Assembly (NCBI RefSeq): GCF_041820985.1
Contig: NZ_JBGUAU010000018.1
Span: 56,151-120,150 of the forward strand
Length of the DNA: 64,000 bases
Source of the DNA: Evansella sp041820985
GTDB lineage: Bacteria > Bacillota > Bacilli > Bacillales > Salisediminibacteriaceae
Direction: 5' to 3'
This document shows, one piece after another, positions 9,177-17,323 of this stretch. The notes below the pieces were generated by a model. The model made no database searches, was not told the origin of the DNA, and was given only the letters and a program-made list of their open reading frames with translations. Position 1 is the first letter of the stretch, and each line of letters opens with the position of its first letter. The position numbers and the translations under genes are program-made.

Positions 9177-9338
9177 ATGGGGCGGCAAGGAGCTATGAAA
9201 TATTTGTCGGATTCTTTGTTACTAGAAACATATGAAAAAGCTAGAGAGCTTAATTTGAGTGAGGATTTTATTTCGTTAATACAACAAGAAATTAACCGAA
9301 GACAAGTGAATCTGGAGAACCACAGTACGGTGAAATAA
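9177..9338 (+). CDS. sda: Sda, checkpoint inhibitor of sporulation kinase
   Basis: 53 aa. Sda blocks autophosphorylation of sporulation histidine kinases (KinA, KinB) when replication initiation is disturbed. The core LSDSLLLETYEKARELNL followed by EDFISLIQQEINRR matches the two-helix hairpin of B. subtilis Sda. The start chosen is ATG 9177 because AGGAGGTG lies 8 nt upstream; an internal ATG at 9195 has its only Shine-Dalgarno 2 nt away, too close. DnaA boxes upstream fit the known control. The gene sits beside yqeH, in a neighbourhood like that of B. subtilis sda. Confidence 0.88.
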   Translation: MGRQGAMKYLSDSLLLETYEKARELNLSEDFISLIQQEINRRQVNLENHSTVK

Positions 9339-9353
9339 GATTTTATCATTTCT

Positions 9354-9602
9354 TTATTCTTCCATACCATCTATTCTATTGAGTTGTCTCTCTTCTTGTT
9401 GGTTGTGTTGAATGTATTGTCTCGGACTGAAACGTTTATCTCTTACACCATTTTCATCTACGAAAAAACCACCAATATCTTCATTGATCGTTTGTTTATC
9501 TACAATATTGTTTGTAGCATCTAAGTGGAAAGGAATAGCAACTGCTAAGATAGCTACAAATATAGTTAACGAAATGGAATAACTGAATTTATTATTTTTC
9601 AA
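9354..9602 (-). CDS. Small protein with one N-terminal membrane segment or signal peptide, unknown function
   Basis: 82 aa. The hydrophobic stretch at about residues 7-27 (SISLTIFVAILAVAIPF) is followed by a polar, charged tail (QYIQHNQQEERQLNRIDGMEE), so the protein is probably exported or anchored with its tail outside. The TTG start at 9602 has AAAGGTGGTGAT upstream at suitable spacing; two in-frame GTG codons just before it are alternatives. It is convergent with sda, 15 bp between stops. No family is recognised. Confidence 0.6.
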   Translation of the reverse strand: MKNNKFSYSISLTIFVAILAVAIPFHLDATNNIVDKQTINEDIGGFFVDENGVRDKRFSPRQYIQHNQQEERQLNRIDGMEE

Positions 9603-9717
9603 CCGTATCACCACCTTTACTATAAGGATGATACGGTTTTCTTTTTTTTATACTACTAACTATATTTTTTCTCTTAATAATACCGAATTTAGTGTTTGAC
9701 AACATTACCTTATAAAA

Positions 9718-9835
9718 AAAGCGCAAGGCGCCCTCTCAGGACCGAAATGCAAATGTTCTGGACGATAAAAAGTGCTTTTTACTTTTTAATCGGGCAGGTT
9801 ATTTGACACGAGCCGATGGCGCCTGGAGCTAGACA
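9718..9835. repeat. Intergenic repeat, family C
   Basis: Starts AAAGCGCAAGGCGCC and ends GGCGCCTGGAGCTAGAC, with an internal AAAAAGTGCTTTTTACTTTTT block. A related head (AAAAGCGCAAGGCGCC) occurs at 56.1 kb. Elements with these ends are common in Bacillaceae genomes as non-coding repeats. It lies upstream of the mrp operon. Confidence 0.6.
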
Positions 9836-10183
9836 TCTTTCTAAGTTCAAAAAAATTTTATAAATTCTTATCCTCCAAAATATAATAATTTTTTTATTCC
9901 TTAATATATACATGGGGTGCCTCTATATAAAAATCTATAATTTCCCAATTACTCAGTCGCGACATGTGAAAATTTCACAAAAAATACACAGATTAAAAAA
10001 ATTTTTTTCGATTTTAAGTTGAGTTTCTACATATTTAATAAAAATCAGTAATTCCGGGTATCGTAAAGTGATGAGAGATGCAACGATAAACATTTTATAT
10101 TATAATTTTATTTGCGCTTAATATGGATAAAAGGAATTGATATGTAACTTAATTATTACGTTTATAAAAAGGAGGTAAATCAT
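9836..10183 (+). other. AT-rich leader of the mrp operon
   Basis: 348 bp without a gene. It is very A/T rich, with long A and T runs near 9995-10015. TATAAT at about 10105 and a TTGAGT at about 10019 are visible, but no -35/-10 pair has good spacing, so no promoter is assigned. The strong AGGAGG site of mrpA (10171) closes it. Confidence 0.4.
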
Positions 10184-12583
10184 TTGTCAACGCTTCACTT
10201 CTTAGTATTAGCACCTTTCATTATGGCGATTTTCGTTCCTTTTTTTTATAAAGGCTTTCGTCATATACACACAGGGTGGTTTGTATTAGCTCTTCCTCTC
10301 GTTTTATTTCTTTATCTTTTACAATACGTTCTACCATTTGGAGCAACACTTAACCCGACCGAATTAGTGGTTCCTTGGGTTCCATCCTTAGGAATAAATT
10401 ATACAATTTACTTAGACGGTTTAAGCTTATTATTTGCTCTATTAATCACTGGGATTGGAACATTGGTCGTCCTTTATTCTATCTATTACATAGCAAATAA
10501 AAAGGATGAGCCATTAGGAAACTTTTACGTTTATTTACTAATGTTTATGGGGGCAATGCTTGGGGTTGTTTTATCCGACAATCTCATTGTCATTTACGTA
10601 TTTTGGGAGTTAACAAGTTTAGCGTCTTCCTTGCTCATTGCGTATTGGTTCCACAAAGAAAAATCACGATATGGTGCCCAAAAATCAATGCTCATAACTG
10701 TATCAGGTGGATTTGCCATGTTAGCAGGTTTCTGCCTTCTGTACATTATGACAGGTACCTTTAGTATTCAGGGAATCATTGCACAAGCGGATGTTATCGT
10801 GACGAGTTCTCTATTTGTTCCTGCTATGATTCTTGTACTTTTAGGAGCATTTACAAAATCAGCACAATTTCCATTCCACATTTGGTTACCAGATGCCATG
10901 GAAGCACCAACACCTGTTAGCGCATATTTACACTCAGCAACAATGGTTAAAGCTGGTATCTATTTAGTTGCGAGAACTACTCCTATCTTCGGTGGAACTC
11001 CCGAATGGTTTTGGATTATTACAAGCTTTGGACTGCTTACACTTATCTGGGGCTCCATTTCAGCAATTCGACAAGTGGACTTGAAGGCGATTTTAGCCTT
11101 TTCAACAATAAGTCAATTAGGTTTGATTATGGCTTTATTTGGAATAGGTTCAGCCTCTTTTTTAGACCATGTAGCAGAAGTAGCAATCATAGCTGCAATA
11201 TTCCATCTAATTAACCATGCAACCTTTAAAGGCAGTCTCTTTATGATTGTTGGTATTGTGGATCATGAAACTGGTACGAGGGATATACGTAAACTCGGTG
11301 GGTTAATGTCTATCATGCCGATAACATTCACCATTTCTATTATCGGAATTGCATCAATGGCAGGTTTACCACCATTTAATGGATTCCTAAGTAAAGAAAT
11401 GTTCTTTACTGGAGTATTAGAAGCAACGACATTATCTGTATTCAATGTACAGACTTTTGGCTTCCTATTCCCAATAATCGCTTGGATTGCAAGTGTATTT
11501 ACTTTTGTTTACTGTATGATCATGTTCTTTAAAACATTTACAGGTAAATATCAGCCTGAGAAGTTAGAAAAAGAAGCACACGAAGCTCCAATTGGATTAT
11601 TGATTTCACCAATTATTCTAGCTTCCTTAGTTGTTATTATTGGGTTATTCCCAAATATCCTTTCATGGACAATAATTGGTCCAGCAGTTCAATCTGTCAT
11701 ACCAGGTATTGAAATTCAGCCAGGTGATATCAACATCTATCACTGGCATGGATTGAACACAGAACTATTTATGACGATTGGGGTTGTTCTTTTCGGACTA
11801 TTAGTGTTCATTAATCTAAGTCGTTGGCAGGAATCTACCTTCTTCTTACATGAGCGTGATCCATTAAACCGACTTTATGACGGTGGACTTGAAGGTCTAG
11901 TAACTGGCTCAAAGCGTGTTACGGATATGCAGTTAACGGGATTATTAAGAGACTATTTTGCATACATGATGGTATTTATGATTTTCTTGTTAGGCTGGAC
12001 TTTCTTCCGTTATGAAGCTTTAGCGTTTGATTTTACGAACGTTTCAGAGATTTCACCTTACTTATGGGTAATCACCCTTATTCTAATTGGGGCAACAATC
12101 AGTGTACCTTTTATTCAACACCGTATTTCTGCCATTATTAGTGTAGGAGTTATCGGATTTTTAGTTGCACTACTTTTCGTAGTATTTAGAGCTCCTGATC
12201 TTGCGTTAACACAATTACTTGTAGAAACAGTAATGGTAGTTCTATTTTTACTTTGTTTTTACCACTTACCAGAGTTACGAAAAGAATCGTTTAAACCTAA
12301 ATTTAGAATGACAAATCTTGTTATATCCATTGCCATGGGCACACTTGTTTCACTTATTGCGTTCAGTGCACATGCATTACGTCACGATCTAAAAATAGAG
12401 CCTATATCACAATTCTTTGTAGAAGCTTCCAAACCATTAGCCGGTGGCTACAACATGGTAAACGTTATTCTCGTAGACTTCCGGGGATTGGATACATTAT
12501 TGGAGGTTCTTGTATTAGGGGTTGCAGCATTAGGTATTGTCACGTTAATAAAGCTTAAAATGAAGGAGGGGCAAGATCTATGA
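10184..12583 (+). CDS. mrpA: Mrp Na+/H+ antiporter subunit A
   Basis: 799 aa, the largest Mrp subunit, a multi-helix membrane protein related to NuoL of complex I. The proton-antiporter core shows LTSLASSLLIAYWF near residue 142 and LPDAMEAPTPVSAYLHSATMV, with the conserved Glu and Lys of the family. The C-terminal extension (from about 600) is the MrpA-specific part. The complex exports Na+ in exchange for H+ and supports alkali and salt tolerance. The start is TTG 10184 after GGAGGTAAATCAT. It is first of seven overlapping or closely spaced genes. Confidence 0.96.
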   Translation: MSTLHFLVLAPFIMAIFVPFFYKGFRHIHTGWFVLALPLVLFLYLLQYVLPFGATLNPTELVVPWVPSLGINYTIYLDGLSLLFALLITGIGTLVVLYSIYYIANKKDEPLGNFYVYLLMFMGAMLGVVLSDNLIVIYVFWELTSLASSLLIAYWFHKEKSRYGAQKSMLITVSGGFAMLAGFCLLYIMTGTFSIQGIIAQADVIVTSSLFVPAMILVLLGAFTKSAQFPFHIWLPDAMEAPTPVSAYLHSATMVKAGIYLVARTTPIFGGTPEWFWIITSFGLLTLIWGSISAIRQVDLKAILAFSTISQLGLIMALFGIGSASFLDHVAEVAIIAAIFHLINHATFKGSLFMIVGIVDHETGTRDIRKLGGLMSIMPITFTISIIGIASMAGLPPFNGFLSKEMFFTGVLEATTLSVFNVQTFGFLFPIIAWIASVFTFVYCMIMFFKTFTGKYQPEKLEKEAHEAPIGLLISPIILASLVVIIGLFPNILSWTIIGPAVQSVIPGIEIQPGDINIYHWHGLNTELFMTIGVVLFGLLVFINLSRWQESTFFLHERDPLNRLYDGGLEGLVTGSKRVTDMQLTGLLRDYFAYMMVFMIFLLGWTFFRYEALAFDFTNVSEISPYLWVITLILIGATISVPFIQHRISAIISVGVIGFLVALLFVVFRAPDLALTQLLVETVMVVLFLLCFYHLPELRKESFKPKFRMTNLVISIAMGTLVSLIAFSAHALRHDLKIEPISQFFVEASKPLAGGYNMVNVILVDFRGLDTLLEVLVLGVAALGIVTLIKLKMKEGQDL

Positions 12584-13005
12584 AAACGAACTATTTAATG
12601 CTTCATACGATTACAAGAGTTGTTTCGTTTATCATTCTTTCCTTCTCCATCTTCTTGTTCTTCGCAGGACATAACAATCCTGGTGGAGGTTTTATTGGAG
12701 GGCTAATGACAGCATCTGCCCTTCTCCTCCTTTATGTTAGTTTTGATATCAAATCGATTAAGAAGGTAATTCCTTTTGATTATTCCAAAATAATTGCAAT
12801 TGGGTTGTTAATCGCTATTGCAACAGGACTAAACAGCATGTTGTTCGGTGATGCATTCCTAACTCAATACTTTGGGTATTACGATGTACCAATTTTAGGT
12901 GAGATTGAATTAACAACAGCACTACCTTTTGACTTAGGAATTTATTTAGTCGTTGTAGCAATATCATTGCTTATAATACTAACGATTGCGGAGGATGATT
13001 CGTAA
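12580..13005 (+). CDS. mrpB: Mrp antiporter subunit B
   Basis: 141 aa membrane protein, MnhB/MrpB family. The motif HNNPGGGFIGGLMTA near residues 29-43 is the family hallmark. Helices follow to the C-terminus. Its ATG overlaps the mrpA stop (ATGA), with GGAGGGGC 8 nt upstream, so it is translated with mrpA. It is required in the hetero-oligomeric Mrp complex. Confidence 0.95.
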   Translation: MKTNYLMLHTITRVVSFIILSFSIFLFFAGHNNPGGGFIGGLMTASALLLLYVSFDIKSIKKVIPFDYSKIIAIGLLIAIATGLNSMLFGDAFLTQYFGYYDVPILGEIELTTALPFDLGIYLVVVAISLLIILTIAEDDS

Positions 13006-13343
13006 TGGAGATTTTAATGATAATTACGGTCGGCGTTCTAGTCTCCGTAAGTACGTATTTACTTTTAACAAAAAGCTTATTACGAGTAGTTCTTGGAATC
13101 GTTCTACTTTCCCATGCTGCACATTTATTGTTACTAACGATGGCAGGATTGAAAGAAGGAGCTCCCCCTCTATTAGGAGAACCAGCAGAAGCCTATGCAG
13201 ATCCTTTACCGCAAGCTTTAATACTAACAGCTATTGTTATTGGATTCGGGGTTACCGCTTTTCTACTCGTATTATCATATCGAACATATAAAGAGCATAA
13301 AACAGATGATCTTGATCAATTAAGGGGTAGTGCCGATGAATAA
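13005..13343 (+). CDS. mrpC: Mrp antiporter subunit C
   Basis: 112 aa, NuoK-like subunit with three helices. The stretch GIVLLSHAAHLLLL followed by DPLPQALILTAIVIGFGVTAF is typical of MrpC/MnhC. The start ATG shares its A with the mrpB TAA (TAATG). The last 8 nt overlap mrpD. Confidence 0.95.
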   Translation: MEILMIITVGVLVSVSTYLLLTKSLLRVVLGIVLLSHAAHLLLLTMAGLKEGAPPLLGEPAEAYADPLPQALILTAIVIGFGVTAFLLVLSYRTYKEHKTDDLDQLRGSADE

Positions 13344-14826
13344 TTTAGTATTACTACCTGTCTTGGTACCATTTATCGTAGGTGTCATCCTAATATTTTT
13401 TAGGAACCAATTACAAGTACAACGATTTGTTAGTGGAGTTACGTCGTTTTTCTTAGTATTCCTTTCCATCTACTTAATTTATAACATTTATCAAGACGGG
13501 ATTATCACACTTGAACTAGGTAGTTGGCAAGCACCATATGGAATCGTATTAGTAGGTGACTTGTTTGCTAGCATTATGATTGTTTTTGCTAGTATTGTTG
13601 CGGTCGCTTGTCTTTTCTTTGCCTTTCAAACGCTCCATCCTGATAGGGAAAAATATTACTTTTATCCTTTTTACTTTTTCTTATTAACTGGGGTAAATGG
13701 TTCTTTCTTAACAGGCGATATTTTTAACCTATTCGTATTCTTTGAAGTAATGCTTATCTCCTCCTTTGTGTTAATTGTTATGGGAGGGAAAAAGTATCAG
13801 TTACGGGAATCCTTTAAGTACGTTGTAATAAGCACTTTCGGTTCTATGTTCTTTATTATCGCAGTCGCATTACTATACTCTGTTACCGGAACCTTAAACT
13901 TCGCTGACCTAGCTGACAAAATAAGTCAAATACCAGCGGAAGAGTCTGGGATCTTAACTGTTATTGCGATCTTATTCCTAATTGTATTTGGTTTAAAAGG
14001 TGCTCTAGTACCACTTCATTTTTGGCTACCTAACTCTTATTTCGTCCCACCAACAGCTGTTGCAGCATTATTAGGCGGCCTACTAACAAAAGTGGGTGTA
14101 TACTCAATTATGAGAACATACACACTAGTTTTCACCCATAATCAAGACTTCACCTTAAATATTGTATTGATTTTGGCTGGTTTAACAATGTTCTTTGGAG
14201 TATTAGGAGCCGTTTCTAAGTTTGACTTTAAGAGAATTTTAGCTATTCATATTGTAAGTCAGGTCGGTTATATGATCATGGGATTAGGAATCGGGACCTC
14301 CCTTGCAATCGCTGGCTCTATTTACATTATTGGTCATAACATGATTGTGAAAACAGCATTGTTCTTGTTCTGTGGAACAACAGAGAAAGTCACAGGTACA
14401 ACGAATTTAAAGAAGATGAGTGGGTTATTAAAGACTCACCCTTATCTAGGATGGTTGTTCTTTGCTGCGGCAATTTCGTTAGCTGGGATCCCCCCAATGA
14501 GTGGATTCTTTAGTAAATTCGCCCTTGTATTAGCGGGTCTTGAAGAACAGCGTTACTTTATCGTGTTCGTTAGTTTGGTCGTTGGTTTATTAACACTCTT
14601 CTCTATGATAAAAATCTTTATGTATGTTTTCTGGGGTTCTCCATCCCTAACACCAGAAGAAGTTAAGAAAACGAAGATAGGCAAATTATTACTTCCTGGA
14701 ATTCCATTAGTAATAATAAGCTTTTTAATGGGGGTTCTTGCTGAGCCATTATTCATCCTTTTAGAGGCTGCAGCAAATCAAATGTTAGATCCATCAATCT
14801 ATATAAATTCTGTACTTAAGGAGTAG
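13336..14826 (+). CDS. mrpD: Mrp antiporter subunit D
   Basis: 496 aa, NuoM/NuoN-like ion-translocating membrane subunit. FFEVMLISSFVLIVMGG carries the conserved Glu of the proton path, and LKGALVPLHFWLPNSYFVPPTAVAALLGGLLTKVGVYSI is the antiporter core with the conserved Lys. The start is taken at ATG 13336 (MNNLVLLP) because AAGGGG lies 8 nt upstream; a GTG two codons earlier is less likely. Confidence 0.96.
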   Translation: MNNLVLLPVLVPFIVGVILIFFRNQLQVQRFVSGVTSFFLVFLSIYLIYNIYQDGIITLELGSWQAPYGIVLVGDLFASIMIVFASIVAVACLFFAFQTLHPDREKYYFYPFYFFLLTGVNGSFLTGDIFNLFVFFEVMLISSFVLIVMGGKKYQLRESFKYVVISTFGSMFFIIAVALLYSVTGTLNFADLADKISQIPAEESGILTVIAILFLIVFGLKGALVPLHFWLPNSYFVPPTAVAALLGGLLTKVGVYSIMRTYTLVFTHNQDFTLNIVLILAGLTMFFGVLGAVSKFDFKRILAIHIVSQVGYMIMGLGIGTSLAIAGSIYIIGHNMIVKTALFLFCGTTEKVTGTTNLKKMSGLLKTHPYLGWLFFAAAISLAGIPPMSGFFSKFALVLAGLEEQRYFIVFVSLVVGLLTLFSMIKIFMYVFWGSPSLTPEEVKKTKIGKLLLPGIPLVIISFLMGVLAEPLFILLEAAANQMLDPSIYINSVLKE

Positions 14827-14831
14827 GTACT

Positions 14832-15308
14832 ATGGCATTTCAAATCCTGCTTAATATTGGTATTGCGATCATATGGATGCTACTTCAAAATAACTTTACT
14901 GGTGTAGATTTCGCAATCGGTTATATTATTGGGTTACTTTTATTATTTGTGTTAAGACGATTTTTAACTTTTGATTTTTACTTCAGAAGAGTTGTTGCGT
15001 TAATAAAATTGATTCTATTATTTATTTACAAGTTAATACTTGCAAATATAGATGTAATTAAGATTGTATTAAGTCCTAAAATGGATATAAAGCCTGGAAT
15101 TATTGCTGTTCCAACAAAGCTGAAGACAGATTGGGAAGTTACTTTACTTTCTTGTTTAATCTCCTTAACTCCAGGTACGTTATCCATGAATTTCTCTGAG
15201 GATGGTAGAACTATCTTCGTCCATTCTATCCACGTACCTGATAAAAATGAGGCGATTAAAGAGATTCGCAATTCCTTTGAGAAAGCTATTATGGAGGTGA
15301 CAAAGTAA
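14832..15308 (+). CDS. mrpE: Mrp antiporter subunit E
   Basis: 158 aa, MnhE/MrpE family. Two or three N-terminal helices (GFAIGYIIGLLLLFVL type) are followed by a soluble domain with LLSCLISLTPGTLSM near residue 105, the family signature. It follows mrpD by 5 nt and overlaps mrpF by one base (TAATG). Confidence 0.94.
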   Translation: MAFQILLNIGIAIIWMLLQNNFTGVDFAIGYIIGLLLLFVLRRFLTFDFYFRRVVALIKLILLFIYKLILANIDVIKIVLSPKMDIKPGIIAVPTKLKTDWEVTLLSCLISLTPGTLSMNFSEDGRTIFVHSIHVPDKNEAIKEIRNSFEKAIMEVTK

Positions 15309-15589
15309 TGCTTGAAACGGTAACTACCATTGTCTTATTACTCATGTCACTATCCATCCTAATTTGCTTTATACGTGTTATAAAGGGACCAACAATGTCA
15401 GATAGATTAGTTGCTCTAGATACAATTGGGCTAAACCTAATTGGGTTCATCGGTATTATCATGATTGTTCAAAGAACAGTAGCATATTCTGAAGTTATAC
15501 TAGTTATTGCAATATTAGCGTTTATAGGAACAATTGCTATAGCTAAGTTTATAGAAGGAGGTGTGGTGCTTGATAGAGATCGTAATTAG
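15308..15589 (+). CDS. mrpF: Mrp antiporter subunit F
   Basis: 93 aa, three-helix membrane protein. RVIKGPTMSDRLVALDTIGLNLIGF near residues 23-47 is the MrpF/MnhF signature, split here by helix boundaries. It overlaps mrpG by 20 nt, so the mrpG ribosome site is inside this gene. Confidence 0.94.
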   Translation: MLETVTTIVLLLMSLSILICFIRVIKGPTMSDRLVALDTIGLNLIGFIGIIMIVQRTVAYSEVILVIAILAFIGTIAIAKFIEGGVVLDRDRN

Positions 15590-15932
15590 CATCTTCATAC
15601 TGTTGGGTGGAGCTTTTAGTGTCCTTGGCTCGATAGGGATTATCCGTTTCCCAGATGTATATGGAAGATTACATGCAGCTACAAAGAGTGCCACTCTCGG
15701 TGTCATCTGTGTAATGATAGGAACATTTCTCTTTTTCTTAGTCATTGAAGGAGAATTTATCGGAAAGCTTCTACTAACAATACTTTTCGTATTTTTAACT
15801 GCACCTGTAGCTGGTTTTATGATTTCGAAATCAGCCTATAATGTAGGTGTAAAGCTTTGGGATAAAAGCATTCAAGATGATCTGGCCAAAGAAATGAAAA
15901 GAGCAGAAAGAAAGACGAAACAACGGAGTTAG
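15570..15932 (+). CDS. mrpG: Mrp antiporter subunit G
   Basis: 120 aa, MnhG/MrpG family, three helices then a basic tail. The motif GSIGIIRFPDVYGRLHAATKSATLG is conserved in the family. The start is taken as TTG 15570 because AAGGAGGT (15555-15562) is 7 nt upstream; a GTG at 15561 would overlap the ribosome site. This is the last gene of the operon, followed by a terminator hairpin. Confidence 0.93.
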   Translation: MIEIVISIFILLGGAFSVLGSIGIIRFPDVYGRLHAATKSATLGVICVMIGTFLFFLVIEGEFIGKLLLTILFVFLTAPVAGFMISKSAYNVGVKLWDKSIQDDLAKEMKRAERKTKQRS

Positions 15933-15943
15933 ATCTAAATAGA

Positions 15944-15977
15944 AAAGGAGTGCCAACGAAAAGTTGGTGCCCCCTTT
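15944..15977. terminator. Terminator between mrpG and glcF
   Basis: AAAGGAGTGCCAAC and GTTGGTGCCCCCTTT form a long stem with a GAAAA loop, followed by TCTTTG on the plus strand. It separates the convergent mrp and glc operons and probably works both ways. Confidence 0.8.
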
Positions 15978-15997
15978 CTTTGTATATAGAGTTGTTA

Positions 15998-17323
15998 TTA
16001 TTTATTTTTCAAAGCCTCTGCCAGTAAATCTACCATATGGATTGCTCTCATAGACTCCTGAAGGCCTTCTCGTTCAATTCCAAGCTTCATTTGCAATAAA
16101 CAACCCGGATTTGCCGTTACGATTGTTGTTGCCCCAGTGACCTTTGCTTGTGTCATCTTATGATCAAGTATTTGCATGGACATTTCCTGCTCTAGAATAT
16201 TGTACGTCCCAGCTGAGCCACAGCACCGATCAGCTTCTTTCATTTCTATATAAGTTACGCCTTTAATGGATTTAAGTAATGCCCTTGGAGCAAATGCCGT
16301 TTTCATTACATTCCGTAAATGACAAGAATCTTGGTATGTCACAATTTGTGTAGACAGTTCCATAGGTGGTAACCCTACCTCCAATAAGACTTCTGAAATA
16401 TCCTTTACCTTTTCGACAAAAGCCTCAGCCCGTTTACTCCACTCCGAATCACCATGTAGCAAATGATCATATTCCACCAATAGCGCGCCACAACCTCCCG
16501 CATTCGATATAATATAATCTACTTGTGCCTCTTCAAATGCTTTAATATTTGCTTTTGCCATTTCCTTCGCTTTCTCTTTCTCTCCACTATGTGCATGAAG
16601 TGCACCACAGCAATTTTGCGCTTTCGGTATATACACCTCGCATCCCGCTTTTTCCAATAAGAACAATGTAGAATCATTCGTTTCCATAAACAACGTATCC
16701 ATCATACATCCAGAAAAGAAGGCTACCTTTTTCTTCACAGTTCCTTCTACCGGAATATAGGTTGGTCTATTTTTCATTTGACTAGGTGACGGTATCGTTG
16801 GTAATACTCGCTCCATGGCACTTAATTGTTTTCCAGCAATTCTTGTTAGTTTAGTCGTCCTAGCTATCTTTTGAATACCACTTCTCTGATAGAACCAAAG
16901 CAAACTACTAAACTTACGCATATTAGTTTGTTTCGGAAAAATTTGATCGAAGAGTAAGCTACGAAACATCTTTACAGGAACTGAATGTTTTTTCTCTTTT
17001 TGAAGTATAGATAAAGCTTCCTCTAGTAAACTCCCATATTTCACTCCAGAAGGACAGGCTGGCTCACAAGCACGACAACCTAGGCATAGACTTAACTGCT
17101 TTTCAAAGTCTTCATCTGGCTTCATTTTGCCATCAACCACTGCTTTCATTAAGGCAATTCTTCCTCTTGGTGATGCTGCCTCATTTCCACCTGTCTCCAT
17201 ATATGTGGGGCAGGATGGCAAACAGAAGCCACATCTCATGCAGTTAAGCAATTCATCATAATCCATTCTCTCTTGAAAATCTTTTACTATTTGATTAGTA
17301 CGTGTATCATCAATCTTTGTCAT
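15998..17323 (-). CDS. glcF: Glycolate oxidase iron-sulfur subunit GlcF
   Basis: 441 aa. Two 4Fe-4S ferredoxin motifs are at the N-terminus: CMRCGFCLPSCPTY near residues 27-40 and CLGCRACEPACPSGV near 79-93. Two CCG domains follow, with NCCGALHAH and DRCCGSAGTYN. GlcF carries electrons from the flavin subunit GlcD to the membrane chain during glycolate oxidation. Its ATG overlaps the glcD stop by 4 nt. It matches the B. subtilis ysfD position behind ysfC. No glcE-like gene is present. Confidence 0.93.
   Translation of the reverse strand: MTKIDDTRTNQIVKDFQERMDYDELLNCMRCGFCLPSCPTYMETGGNEAASPRGRIALMKAVVDGKMKPDEDFEKQLSLCLGCRACEPACPSGVKYGSLLEEALSILQKEKKHSVPVKMFRSLLFDQIFPKQTNMRKFSSLLWFYQRSGIQKIARTTKLTRIAGKQLSAMERVLPTIPSPSQMKNRPTYIPVEGTVKKKVAFFSGCMMDTLFMETNDSTLFLLEKAGCEVYIPKAQNCCGALHAHSGEKEKAKEMAKANIKAFEEAQVDYIISNAGGCGALLVEYDHLLHGDSEWSKRAEAFVEKVKDISEVLLEVGLPPMELSTQIVTYQDSCHLRNVMKTAFAPRALLKSIKGVTYIEMKEADRCCGSAGTYNILEQEMSMQILDHKMTQAKVTGATTIVTANPGCLLQMKLGIEREGLQESMRAIHMVDLLAEALKNK

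Noticed and set aside
9131..9370. 79-codon minus-strand frame
   Set aside because: Mirror of sda, which has the ribosome site, family match and promoter.
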